Below are positions 1 to 5,005 of a DNA stretch of 8,011 nucleotides, in pieces. A program made the position numbers and the translations under genes. The stretch is from the NCBI GenBank assembly GCA_021790375.1, contig JAJYEB010000073.1:1-8011 (forward strand), given 5' to 3'. The notes beneath the pieces are model-generated. The model was not told where the DNA came from and did no database searches. It saw only the letters and a program-made list of their open reading frames with translations. Each line of letters begins with the position of its first letter. Within the stretch, counting starts at the first letter, position 1. The stretch is from Chloroflexota bacterium. GTDB lineage: Bacteria; Chloroflexota; Limnocylindria; Limnocylindrales; CSP1-4.

Positions 1-711
1 TCGGAGACCGACCGTCACGGCAACACCATCGCGCTCTCCTACAACGGCGCCGGGCAGCTGAGCTCGATCACCGACACGGTCGGGCGCCTCGTGACGCTCT
101 CGTACACGTCCGGCCTCCTCACCGGGCTGGCGGATCCGATTGGCCGCACCGTCTCCTACGCCTACAACGCCTCGGGCCAGCTCGCCAGTGTGACCGACGT
201 GCGCGGCGGCACGACCAGCTACACGTACGACAGCACGGGTCGCCTCGCCACCGTCGTCGACCAGAACGGCCACACCCTCGTCAGCAACACGTACGACCCG
301 ACGACAGGGCGCGTGGTTACGCAGCAGGACGCGCTCGGTGACACGACGAGCTTCGCCTGGAACGCCGCGACCACCACGTCGACCATGACCGATGCCCGCG
401 GCGGCGTGTGGACCGACATCTACGCGAACGGCCTGCTCACCAGCAGCAGCGACCCGCTCGGTGATACGACCAGCTACGCCTACGACGCGGGCTTCGACAC
501 GACCGCGGTAACCGACCCCGGCGGCCACACCACCACGATGACCTACGACGGCGCGGGCAACCTGCTCTCGCGGACAGCCCCGGCCCCGCTCTCGTACGTG
601 GAGAGCTTCACCTACGACGTCGCAAACGATCTCCGGCGCCTGTCAAGCCCGATGAGACACCCCGGCGTGCGTATTACTGAGGTGGCACCTCCTGCCTGGC
701 CGGCGGGTTGA
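1..711 (+). CDS. YD/Rhs-repeat protein, 5' end outside window, 3' end truncated by IS3-family insertion
   Basis: The frame is open from base 1 and encodes repeated YD-type units, for example SYAYNASGQLASVTD, SYTYDSTGRLATVVD, SYAYDAGFDTTAVTD and MTYDGAGNLLSRT, each about 20 residues long. This is typical of the beta-strand shell of Rhs/YD-repeat proteins, large secreted or surface proteins that enclose a variable C-terminal tip, often a toxin. Genuine Rhs sequence ends by base 652; the remaining codons to the TGA at 709-711 are read from the IS3 left end and give a foreign tail. No Rhs core-closing motif (such as DPxGL) and no toxin tip is present, so the visible gene is a broken remnant, although the missing 5' part could be long. 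The last unit (YDVANDLRRLSSP) already departs from the usual YD pattern just before the insertion, so the gene may have been decaying earlier. The family call is secure; a toxin-delivery role is inference. Confidence 0.88.
   Translation, partial: SETDRHGNTIALSYNGAGQLSSITDTVGRLVTLSYTSGLLTGLADPIGRTVSYAYNASGQLASVTDVRGGTTSYTYDSTGRLATVVDQNGHTLVSNTYDPTTGRVVTQQDALGDTTSFAWNAATTTSTMTDARGGVWTDIYANGLLTSSSDPLGDTTSYAYDAGFDTTAVTDPGGHTTTMTYDGAGNLLSRTAPAPLSYVESFTYDVANDLRRLSSPMRHPGVRITEVAPPAWPAG
649..652. repeat. Target-site duplication of the IS3-family element, left copy
   Basis: CCGA lies immediately outside the left terminal repeat and recurs at 2167-2170 immediately outside the right one. A 4-bp duplication is within the 3-5 bp usual for IS3-family insertions and shows that both ends of the element are intact and belong to a single insertion event. 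Confidence 0.85.
653..686 (+). repeat. IS3-family left inverted repeat (IRL)
   Basis: It starts with TGAGACACCC, identical over 10 bases to the reverse complement of the other end. After a diverged stretch, similarity resumes near GAGGTGGC against TAGGTGAC in the right repeat. The stop codon of orfB (TAA, 674-676 on the minus strand) lies inside this repeat. Confidence 0.85.
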
Positions 712-1681
712 TCCAGACCGCGGTCGGGACCACCGGTGGTGTGGGCGGCCGGCGGACGAAGCGCTCGGGATGGGCCGCGTAGGCGGCGTCCAGGGTGACC
801 GAGCGGGCCGCGGTGATCTCGGCGGCGCGTCCGGCGTGGACGTCGGCCGGGGTGAGCAGGCCGATCCCGCTGTGGCGGTGCTGCGTGTTGTACCAGGTGA
901 AGAAGGTGGCGCAGAAGGCCCGGGCGTCCTCGATCGAGCCGAAGCGATCAGGAAACGTCGGCCGGTACTTGAGGGTACGGAACTGGCTCTCGGAATACGG
1001 GTTGTCGTTGGAGACGTGCGGCCGGCTGTGGGTCTTCTCGACACCGAGGTCGGCGAGTAGGAGGGCGACGGGCTTGCTGCGCATCGAGGTGCCCCGGTCG
1101 GCGTGGACCGTGAGCTGGCCTGGGCCGATGCCCTCCTTCTCGAGGGTGTCCGCGATCAGGCGCCGGGCGAGGACGGCGCTCTCGTGCGTGGCGACCATCC
1201 AGCCCGGGACGTAGCGGGAGAAGACGTCGAGGATCACGTACAGGTGGTAGTGGGTCCACTTCGCCGGACCCCGGAGCTTGGTGATGTCCCAGCTGAAGAG
1301 CTCCCGGGGTCCGGTGGCGAGGAGCTCGGGTTTCGCGTACGAGGGGTGGCGGAGCTGGTCGCGGCGCTCGCGCACCTCGGCGTTCGCCGCCAGGATCCGG
1401 TACATCGTCCGCTCCGACGCGAGGTACGTGCCCTCGTCGAGCAGGGTGGCGTACACCGCGGCCGGGCTCGCATCGACGAAGCGGGGGGCGTGGAGTTCGT
1501 CGAGGACCGCGGCCCGCTCGGGGTCGGACAGCGTCCGCGGCGGCGCGGGGCGTGGCCGCGGGGGCCCGTGGCGCCGGCCGTCACAGCGGCGGTAGTGGGA
1601 GGCCCGGGGGATCGCGAGGGCGGCACAGGCACCCCGCGTGCCCGTGACCGGGGCGAGCTCGGTGACGCCGGTGGCGATCAT
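674..1681 (-). CDS. IS3-family transposase OrfB (DDE integrase, rve domain)
   Basis: This is the catalytic subunit that cuts and joins the element ends. The 335-residue protein starts MIATGVTELAP. A helical N-terminal region (about 1-115) is followed by a retroviral-integrase-like core with the DDE triad visible: D132 in SWDITKL, D195 in VHADRGTSM and E231 in NDNPYSESQF, with K238 seven residues after the glutamate as usual. The C-terminal YNTQHRHSGIGLLTPADVH motif is typical of IS3 OrfB. The chosen ATG (1681-1679) overlaps the TGA of orfA (1680-1678) in the sequence ATGA, pointing to termination-reinitiation coupling. The frame is open upstream inside orfA, so an OrfAB fusion by -1 frameshifting is formally possible, but I see no A-rich slippery heptamer in the overlap. 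No inactivating lesion is seen. Confidence 0.93.
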   Translation of the reverse strand: MIATGVTELAPVTGTRGACAALAIPRASHYRRCDGRRHGPPRPRPAPPRTLSDPERAAVLDELHAPRFVDASPAAVYATLLDEGTYLASERTMYRILAANAEVRERRDQLRHPSYAKPELLATGPRELFSWDITKLRGPAKWTHYHLYVILDVFSRYVPGWMVATHESAVLARRLIADTLEKEGIGPGQLTVHADRGTSMRSKPVALLLADLGVEKTHSRPHVSNDNPYSESQFRTLKYRPTFPDRFGSIEDARAFCATFFTWYNTQHRHSGIGLLTPADVHAGRAAEITAARSVTLDAAYAAHPERFVRRPPTPPVVPTAVWINPPARQEVPPQ

Positions 1682-2103
1682 CGCCCGTCCTTCGGATCGG
1701 CGCTCCCGAGGGAGAGCTCCCGCAAGAGCGCCGAGACGTTTCCCTGGACGGCGATCACCTTCTCGGCCCGGACCAGGCGCGCTTCGAGGCGGTCGATCGT
1801 GGCCCGCAGGCGCTCGTTCTCCGAGGCCAGCGGGTTGGGAGCCGGGCGACCCCGTGGCCTCGCCAGGCCCGAGAGGGCGCCGGCGCGGTACAGCCGCCGC
1901 CACTCGACGAGGTGGGAGCTGTACAGGCCCTCCCGCCGGAGCAGGGCGCCGACCGCGCCCGGCTCGGCGGCGTTGGCCTCCTCCACGATGCGGCGCTTGT
2001 ACTCGGCGGTGAAGTGCCGGCGGACCGGGCGCTCCCTGACCTCGGGATCGGGCATCGGCGCAGCATGGGCCACCAGGGCGCGTGGTGCCAGGGGTTCGAA
2101 CAT
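1678..2103 (-). CDS. IS3-family transposase OrfA (helix-turn-helix DNA-binding subunit)
   Basis: The 141-residue protein carries RRHFTAEYKRRIVEEAN and ALLRREGLYSSHLVEWRRL (about residues 28-72), the helix-turn-helix pattern of IS3 OrfA proteins. A heptad-like helix follows (about 93-120, NERLRATIDRLEARLVRAEK) and would serve as an oligomerisation zipper. OrfA of this family binds the terminal repeats and regulates or cooperates with OrfB. The ATG at 2103 is preceded by GGGAGAGGA about 12 bases upstream on the minus strand; an internal ATG at 2055 (MPDPEVRERP) is an alternative that keeps the whole DNA-binding region but lacks a clear ribosome binding site. The gene begins 63 bases inside the right terminal repeat and ends in an ATGA overlap with orfB. 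Confidence 0.9.
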   Translation of the reverse strand: MFEPLAPRALVAHAAPMPDPEVRERPVRRHFTAEYKRRIVEEANAAEPGAVGALLRREGLYSSHLVEWRRLYRAGALSGLARPRGRPAPNPLASENERLRATIDRLEARLVRAEKVIAVQGNVSALLRELSLGSADPKDGR

Positions 2104-2132
2104 CTCGGGTATGCGTTCCTCTCCCGTCCTCT

Positions 2133-2166
2133 GCGGGTCACCTATTCCCAGCGGGAGGGTGTCTCA
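2133..2166 (-). repeat. IS3-family right inverted repeat (IRR)
   Basis: Read on the minus strand it starts TGAGACACCC, matching the left end perfectly for 10 bases, then diverges before a second similar patch (TAGGTGAC). It ends at 2166, directly abutting the right CCGA duplication. Confidence 0.85.
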
Positions 2167-2170
2167 CCGA
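2167..2170. repeat. Target-site duplication of the IS3-family element, right copy
   Basis: CCGA immediately follows the right terminal repeat and is identical to 649-652. Confidence 0.85.
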
Positions 2171-2238
2171 ATCTTGGCAGAGAGGGGTGGGCGTCGGGGA
2201 CGCCGCGTGCAGCCAAGCACACGCACCCGCGTGTCCCT

Positions 2239-2244
2239 AGGAGA
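2239..2244 (+). promoter_or_regulatory. Ribosome binding site of paralog copy 1
   Basis: AGGAGA nine bases before ATG 2254. It decides the start, because the reading frame continues upstream through the IS3 right end without a stop. Confidence 0.7.
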
Positions 2245-2253
2245 ACGGCGGGG

Positions 2254-2913
2254 ATGACTGACGAGGTGGGCCCAGGCGGCATCAATCAGCTGAGCCGCTG
2301 GGACGAAGTGGTCAACCCCCCGTCCATCCAGGTGTGGATGGCGCCTTGGACGCTCCTGTGGGGGGCGGTCGCCGTGAAGGCGACCCGCGATCTCCTCACG
2401 CTTCCGCCCTCCGATCCCTCGTGGAGCACCGGCGCATTCATGCTGGCGTTGGGATGTCTCCTCTATCCGGTTCTGTACGTCGTCTTCTGGCGCCGCATGG
2501 CGGTGTTCCTCTTCGCGGCCGACCGGATCGGTCTGCAGACGTGGGTGCAGGCGCTGCTCCGCCGGCCGCCGCGGGTCATCGCCATCACGCCCGACCTCTC
2601 GATTGCCTTCGTGCCCAAGTCGCTCATCGTGGTCCGTGATGGGACAGCGGCCTACCCGACCGAGGCGATCCTGTTCCCGCCCTCGCAGATGCACCAGCTC
2701 ATTGCGGCGGCCGAGGCACGATCCATCCCGATCACGTACGGCTGGAAACCCGACTTCATGCTCGGGCGTGACACGCGTCCGTGGTGGCAGCGCCTGCTTG
2801 CCGATAGCGACCCGACACACCGCCGTCGGAACAGGCTCATCCTGGTCGGCTCGTTGGCCGGCTGGGCGCTGCTCCTGGTCGTCATCATGATGCTCAGCGG
2901 CGCCGGGCGCTGA
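2254..2913 (+). CDS. Small membrane protein, paralog family copy 1 (intact; candidate immunity protein)
   Basis: Not a family I can name. The 219-residue protein starts at ATG 2254, nine bases after AGGAGA (2239-2244). An N-terminal WDEVVNPPSIQVW signature (about 16-28) leads into membrane segment 1 (about 28-50); membrane segment 2 (about 60-82) ends in VVFWRRMAVFLFAADRIG. A soluble, probably beta-rich domain follows (RRPPRVIAITPDLSIAF), then a helix (PPSQMHQLIAAAEARSIPI), YGWKP and the closing DTRPWWQRL. Only this copy has a third hydrophobic segment at the C-terminus (about 195-215). Four more copies follow in the window. Two membrane segments followed by a compact domain resembles YcxB/PH-like membrane proteins in outline only. 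Its place just after a broken Rhs gene suggests immunity to an Rhs tip, which is inference. The frame is open upstream into the IS3 element, but the ribosome binding site decides the start. Confidence 0.85.
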   Translation: MTDEVGPGGINQLSRWDEVVNPPSIQVWMAPWTLLWGAVAVKATRDLLTLPPSDPSWSTGAFMLALGCLLYPVLYVVFWRRMAVFLFAADRIGLQTWVQALLRRPPRVIAITPDLSIAFVPKSLIVVRDGTAAYPTEAILFPPSQMHQLIAAAEARSIPITYGWKPDFMLGRDTRPWWQRLLADSDPTHRRRNRLILVGSLAGWALLLVVIMMLSGAGR

Positions 2914-2958
2914 TCAGCCGCTGCCCGTCGGCGACCTCGGCCAGCAGCTGACTGATAC

Positions 2959-2974
2959 GTTCCAGAGTTGGAAC
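2959..2974. other. Short hairpin in the gap between paralog copies 1 and 2
   Basis: GTTCCA-gagt-TGGAAC is a perfect 6-bp stem with a 4-base loop, about 45 bases after the stop of copy 1 and 66 bases before the start of copy 2. No T-run follows, so it is not a canonical terminator; it could be a weak transcript-shaping hairpin or chance. The 127-base gap otherwise shows only the ribosome binding site of copy 2 (AGGGAAGG, 3028-3035). Confidence 0.3.
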
Positions 2975-3040
2975 TTCTGGGTCGGCGTCGGTGAGGCCGG
3001 GTGCAGCGCGAAGGGGATCTGTCCGTGAGGGAAGGTGCCG

Positions 3041-3595
3041 ATGGCGCGTGAGACGAAACATCGGGCCGAGCCGGACGCCTGGGAGGAGGTGGTCAATCCG
3101 CTGCGCCCGCAGACGTGGATGCTATTCTGGACGCTGATCTGCGGGGGCCTGGTGGTTGAAGGAGCACACGACCTGCTCCTGCTTCCCTCCAGCGACCCGA
3201 CGTAGGGCGCAGGCGTCCTCTTCCTGGTCCTCGGCCTCGTCGGGTACCCGTTCGGGTACTTTCTCTTCTGGTGGGGCATCGGGGTGTTCTACTTCGCCGC
3301 CGATCGGGTCGGAGTGCGCACCTTCGCCGAGACCGTGCGCCGCACGCCACCACGGGTCTTCCCGCTGACGCCGGATCTCACCTTCGTGTTCGCGGGCACC
3401 CTACATCGTCGGCATCCGCACGGCGCACACGTGGCACCCGACCTCCGCGCTCTTCTACACGCAGGACGATCTGCGCCGCCTGGTCGAGGTTCTGGAGCGC
3501 CGCCACATCCCGGTGGAGTACCACTGGAGGCCGCGCTTCATGAAGCCGCCCGACACGCGCAGCTGGATCGATCGCCGGACCGGCCGCCGCTGTGA
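3041..3595 (+). pseudogene. Membrane protein paralog copy 2, inactivated by a nonsense codon and a +1 frameshift
   Basis: The start ATG 3041 has AGGGAAGG (3028-3035) five bases upstream. The protein begins MARETKHRAEPDAWEEVVNP and follows copy 1 through membrane segment 1 (FWTLICGGLVVEGAHDLLLL). At 3203-3205 a TAG stands where the other four copies have tryptophan (PSW, DAW, DRW, DAW), as expected for TGG to TAG. Family sequence continues in the same frame (YFLFWWGIGVFYFAADRVGVRTF, PPRVFPLTPDLTFVFAGT) to a CCC run at 3399-3401. One extra C there shifts the remainder (YIVGIRTAHTW, DDLRRLVEVLERRHIPVEYHWRP, DTRSWIDRR) into the next frame. Without that base the alignment to copy 1 is gap-free. 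The shifted frame has no stop at its natural end and runs on into copy 3. Sequencing error could explain one lesion but hardly both. Confidence 0.82.
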
Positions 3596-3659
3596 GGAGG
3601 CTGATGAGCACGATGGCCACGACGCTGTGCTCGACGATCTCGGGAGGATCAGCGACATC

Positions 3660-4216
3660 ATGAGCGAGGGGGCCGCAGTGGAACCGATCACGGCGATCCC
3701 AGATGGCTGGGAGGTGGTGAACCCGCCGGTGGTGCAGGCCTGGCTGGCGGGCTGGTCGGTGCTGGTCGGGTTCTTCGAGGTGCTCATCGCCCGAAACATC
3801 GTGCTCGACCGGGTGGGCAGCGACGCGTGGCAGCCGACCTGTTCGGCTTCGTGCTCCTCGCCTTCTGCTACGTCGCCCTTATCGTGATCTTCTGGCAGGG
3901 GATGGCCACCTTCGTCTTCGGCCCCGACCGCATCCTCGTGCGCAGCTGGGTCGATCGCTTCCGGCGGCGGCCCTTCCGCGCCTTCCCACGCGAGTCGGGC
4001 CTGTCGCTCGTCTTCAGCGGCCACAGCGGCATCAGCCTGCGCACCCCCGATGGCGTCCTGCATCGCACCGAGGGCCGCTACGTCCCGCCGTCCGCGCTGC
4101 GCCGGCTCATCGACGTGGCAACCCGGGAGGGCCTCCCCATCGAGTACCAGTGGACGCCCCACGTCCTGGCGGCGCGGGACACCCGCACCTGGTGGCAGCG
4201 GCTCATCGGGGGGTGA
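3660..4216 (+). pseudogene. Membrane protein paralog copy 3, disrupted by a one-base deletion
   Basis: ATG 3660 has GGGAGG (3642-3647) upstream and gives MSEGAAVEPITAIPDGWEVVNPP and membrane segment 1 (WLAGWSVLVGFFEVLIA). At 3828-3833 TGGCAG is followed by CCGAC, whereas copy 5 has TGGCAGGCCGCA. One missing G after base 3833 moves the rest from frame 3 to frame 2. From there ADLFGFVLLAFCYVALIVIFWQG (segment 2) and the soluble domain continue to WWQRLIGG and TGA 4214-4216, with the C-terminal signature intact. As sequenced, the first frame stops at 3887, giving a truncated product with one membrane segment. The later part could only be expressed by reinitiation. Similarity to copy 5 also extends upstream of the chosen ATG (ADEHDGHDAVLDDLGRI), so the ancestral start may have been earlier. 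One clean indel could be a sequencing error, in which case the gene is intact. Confidence 0.8.
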
Positions 4217-4232
4217 ACCAGTGCACAGACCA

Positions 4233-4255
4233 TTTGCTTATCCGGTTGACTCCGA
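4233..4255 (+). repeat. IS1595-family element left inverted repeat
   Basis: It begins TTTGCTTATCCGGTTGAC and is identical over 23 bases to the reverse complement of 6049-6071. The match ends abruptly on both sides, marking the element boundary. It contains TTGACT (4246-4251), which may act as a -35 box. Confidence 0.88.
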
Positions 4256-4274
4256 AGCACCCGAAGCGTAGGCT
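4246..4274 (+). promoter_or_regulatory. Candidate promoter for the cargo gene pair, -35 box inside the inverted repeat
   Basis: TTGACT (4246-4251), a 17-base spacer, then TAGGCT (4269-4274) resemble sigma-70-type -35 and -10 boxes (TTGACA, TATAAT), with the key TAnnnT positions of the -10 kept. Initiation near 4281 would give an untranslated leader of about 45 bases before ATG 4327, with GAGAGGGAG (4306-4314) as ribosome binding site. Assigned by inspection only. Confidence 0.5.
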
Positions 4275-4326
4275 CAGGCGGTGGGGGCCGAGCGCCTCGG
4301 CACCGAGAGAGGGAGCAGCAGCGCGG

Positions 4327-4692
4327 ATGGCCTACGACATCAGCGACCCGAGCACTTGGCCCGACGCGACAATCGTCGTGCGAGGCGGCGTCAACTCACT
4401 GGAGGAGCTGCGGGACGCCGTGCAGAAGACGGGTGGCGTGTCCGTTGTCTCCCGACCGAATATGAGCTTCGAGGACCTCGCCGCCTCGGTCCGCAACAAC
4501 CAGGTGCGACGGACGAGCGTCCGCCGCGTTATCGCTGCCGGCGGGTACCTCGTGCCCACGTTCGAGCCCGACGACCCGCCCAACCACTGCAACCTGTTCG
4601 GCTTGACGGCCGAGCAGCTCGATACGATCCTCTCGAAGCCGGAACTCAACCCAGTGCCGAAAGAGAAGCGATGGCGAGGAGCAGGCCAGTGA
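4327..4692 (+). CDS. Small soluble protein, cargo gene 1 (toxin/effector-like candidate)
   Basis: I cannot name the family. The 121-residue protein begins MAYDISDPSTWPDATIVVRGG and has no signal peptide or membrane segment. Notable features are VVRGG (about 17-21), GGVSVVSRPNMSFEDLA (about 36-52), TSVRRVIAAGGYLVPT (about 63-78), an NHC patch (about 86-88), FGLTAEQLDTIL and NPVP near the end. An early arginine in a beta strand and a late acidic residue (E96 in LTAEQ) loosely recall small ADP-ribosyltransferase-type toxins; this is a weak resemblance, not an assignment. I recall similar ATVxRGG...GxSVxxxP proteins as uncharacterised partners in two-gene modules of GC-rich bacteria. The start is supported by GAGAGGGAG about 12 bases upstream. 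Its 3' end overlaps the next gene, and the pair is enclosed by the inverted repeats, so it is cargo rather than part of the paralog array. Confidence 0.75.
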   Translation: MAYDISDPSTWPDATIVVRGGVNSLEELRDAVQKTGGVSVVSRPNMSFEDLAASVRNNQVRRTSVRRVIAAGGYLVPTFEPDDPPNHCNLFGLTAEQLDTILSKPELNPVPKEKRWRGAGQ

Positions 4693-4946
4693 TCACGATC
4701 AAGGCCGACTTCAATCATCTCGACGGCCGCGGCCGCCTGGTCCTGTCTGACCTGGTCATTCACGACCACACGCCCTTCGACGCGATTGCCGCGTCCGGCA
4801 AGCGCATCCTCTTTGTACAGGGCGAGGACATCGTCTTCGGGAAGCTCGTGAACGATCCCGATCGTGGGTGGTGCGGAGAGGCGGACTGGGACACGCAGGA
4901 CGTGCTCCAGGAGTATCCGCGACCGGTGTTGAGCAAGGCGAGCTGA
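4689..4946 (+). CDS. Small soluble protein, cargo gene 2 (antitoxin/immunity-like candidate)
   Basis: The 85-residue protein contains KADFNHLDGRGRLVLSDL, FDAIAASGKRILFVQGED and WCGEADWDTQDVLQEYP. It is acidic (many D and E) with no membrane segment. The family is not recognised by name. The GTG start at 4689 is preferred because GAGGAG (4676-4681) lies seven bases before it and the start overlaps the stop of the preceding gene as GTGA, the classic arrangement for translational coupling. An in-frame ATG at 4671 (MARSRPVITIK) is an alternative that overlaps the upstream gene by 22 bases. A small acidic partner coupled to a second small protein is the usual layout of an antitoxin or immunity gene, which is why I suggest that role; sequence alone does not prove it. 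It converges on the transposase gene, ending 59 bases before it. Confidence 0.75.
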   Translation: MITIKADFNHLDGRGRLVLSDLVIHDHTPFDAIAASGKRILFVQGEDIVFGKLVNDPDRGWCGEADWDTQDVLQEYPRPVLSKAS

Positions 4947-4965
4947 CTCCCCCGGTCGAGTGGCG

Positions 4966-4979
4966 GCGCGGTTCCGCGC
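4966..4979. terminator. Possible bidirectional terminator hairpin between convergent cargo and transposase genes
   Basis: GCGCG-gttc-CGCGC forms a 5-bp all-GC stem with a 4-base loop in the 59-base gap between convergent genes. The position suits a shared terminator, but there is no T-run on either side and such stems arise easily in GC-rich DNA. Confidence 0.3.
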
Positions 4980-5005
4980 GAAACCAAGGGCCTGGCACTC
5001 CGAAC

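Larger units (their letters stand above)
653..2166 (-). mobile_element. Complete IS3-family insertion sequence, 1514 bp
   Basis: The element is bounded by inverted repeats beginning TGAGACACCC at both ends and flanked by the 4-bp duplication CCGA. It contains two minus-strand genes in the IS3 arrangement: orfA (helix-turn-helix plus leucine-zipper-like region) followed by orfB (DDE integrase). Length, gene order and target duplication all match IS3-family norms, and nothing looks degraded, so it is probably or recently active. It interrupts the Rhs gene. The IS3 subgroup was not determined. Confidence 0.92.

Noticed and set aside
1..652. YD repeats considered as a DNA tandem repeat or CRISPR-like array
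   Set aside because: The periodicity is at protein level (YD units of about 20 residues) with diverged DNA and no constant repeat-spacer structure.
1912..2253. Upstream extension of paralog copy 1 into the IS3 right end
   Set aside because: The extension is antisense orfA plus terminal repeat. The ribosome binding site AGGAGA before ATG 2254 and the length of the N-terminus in other copies support the later start.
1103..2257. Plus-strand open frame of 384 codons opposite the IS3 transposase genes
   Set aside because: It is antisense to orfA and orfB, which have clear IS3 motifs and a DDE triad; the product has no motif and crosses the IS boundary.
2914..3040. Minus-strand protein-like fragment (PTLERISQLLAEVADGQRLI) in the gap between copies 1 and 2
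   Set aside because: It has no start codon or ribosome binding site and is too short to assign. It could be a remnant but cannot be supported as a gene.
4726..4737. CGGCCGCGGCCG palindrome inside cargo gene 2
   Set aside because: Short, purely G/C self-complementary runs are common at this base composition and it lies in coding sequence; not notable next to the 28-bp palindrome.
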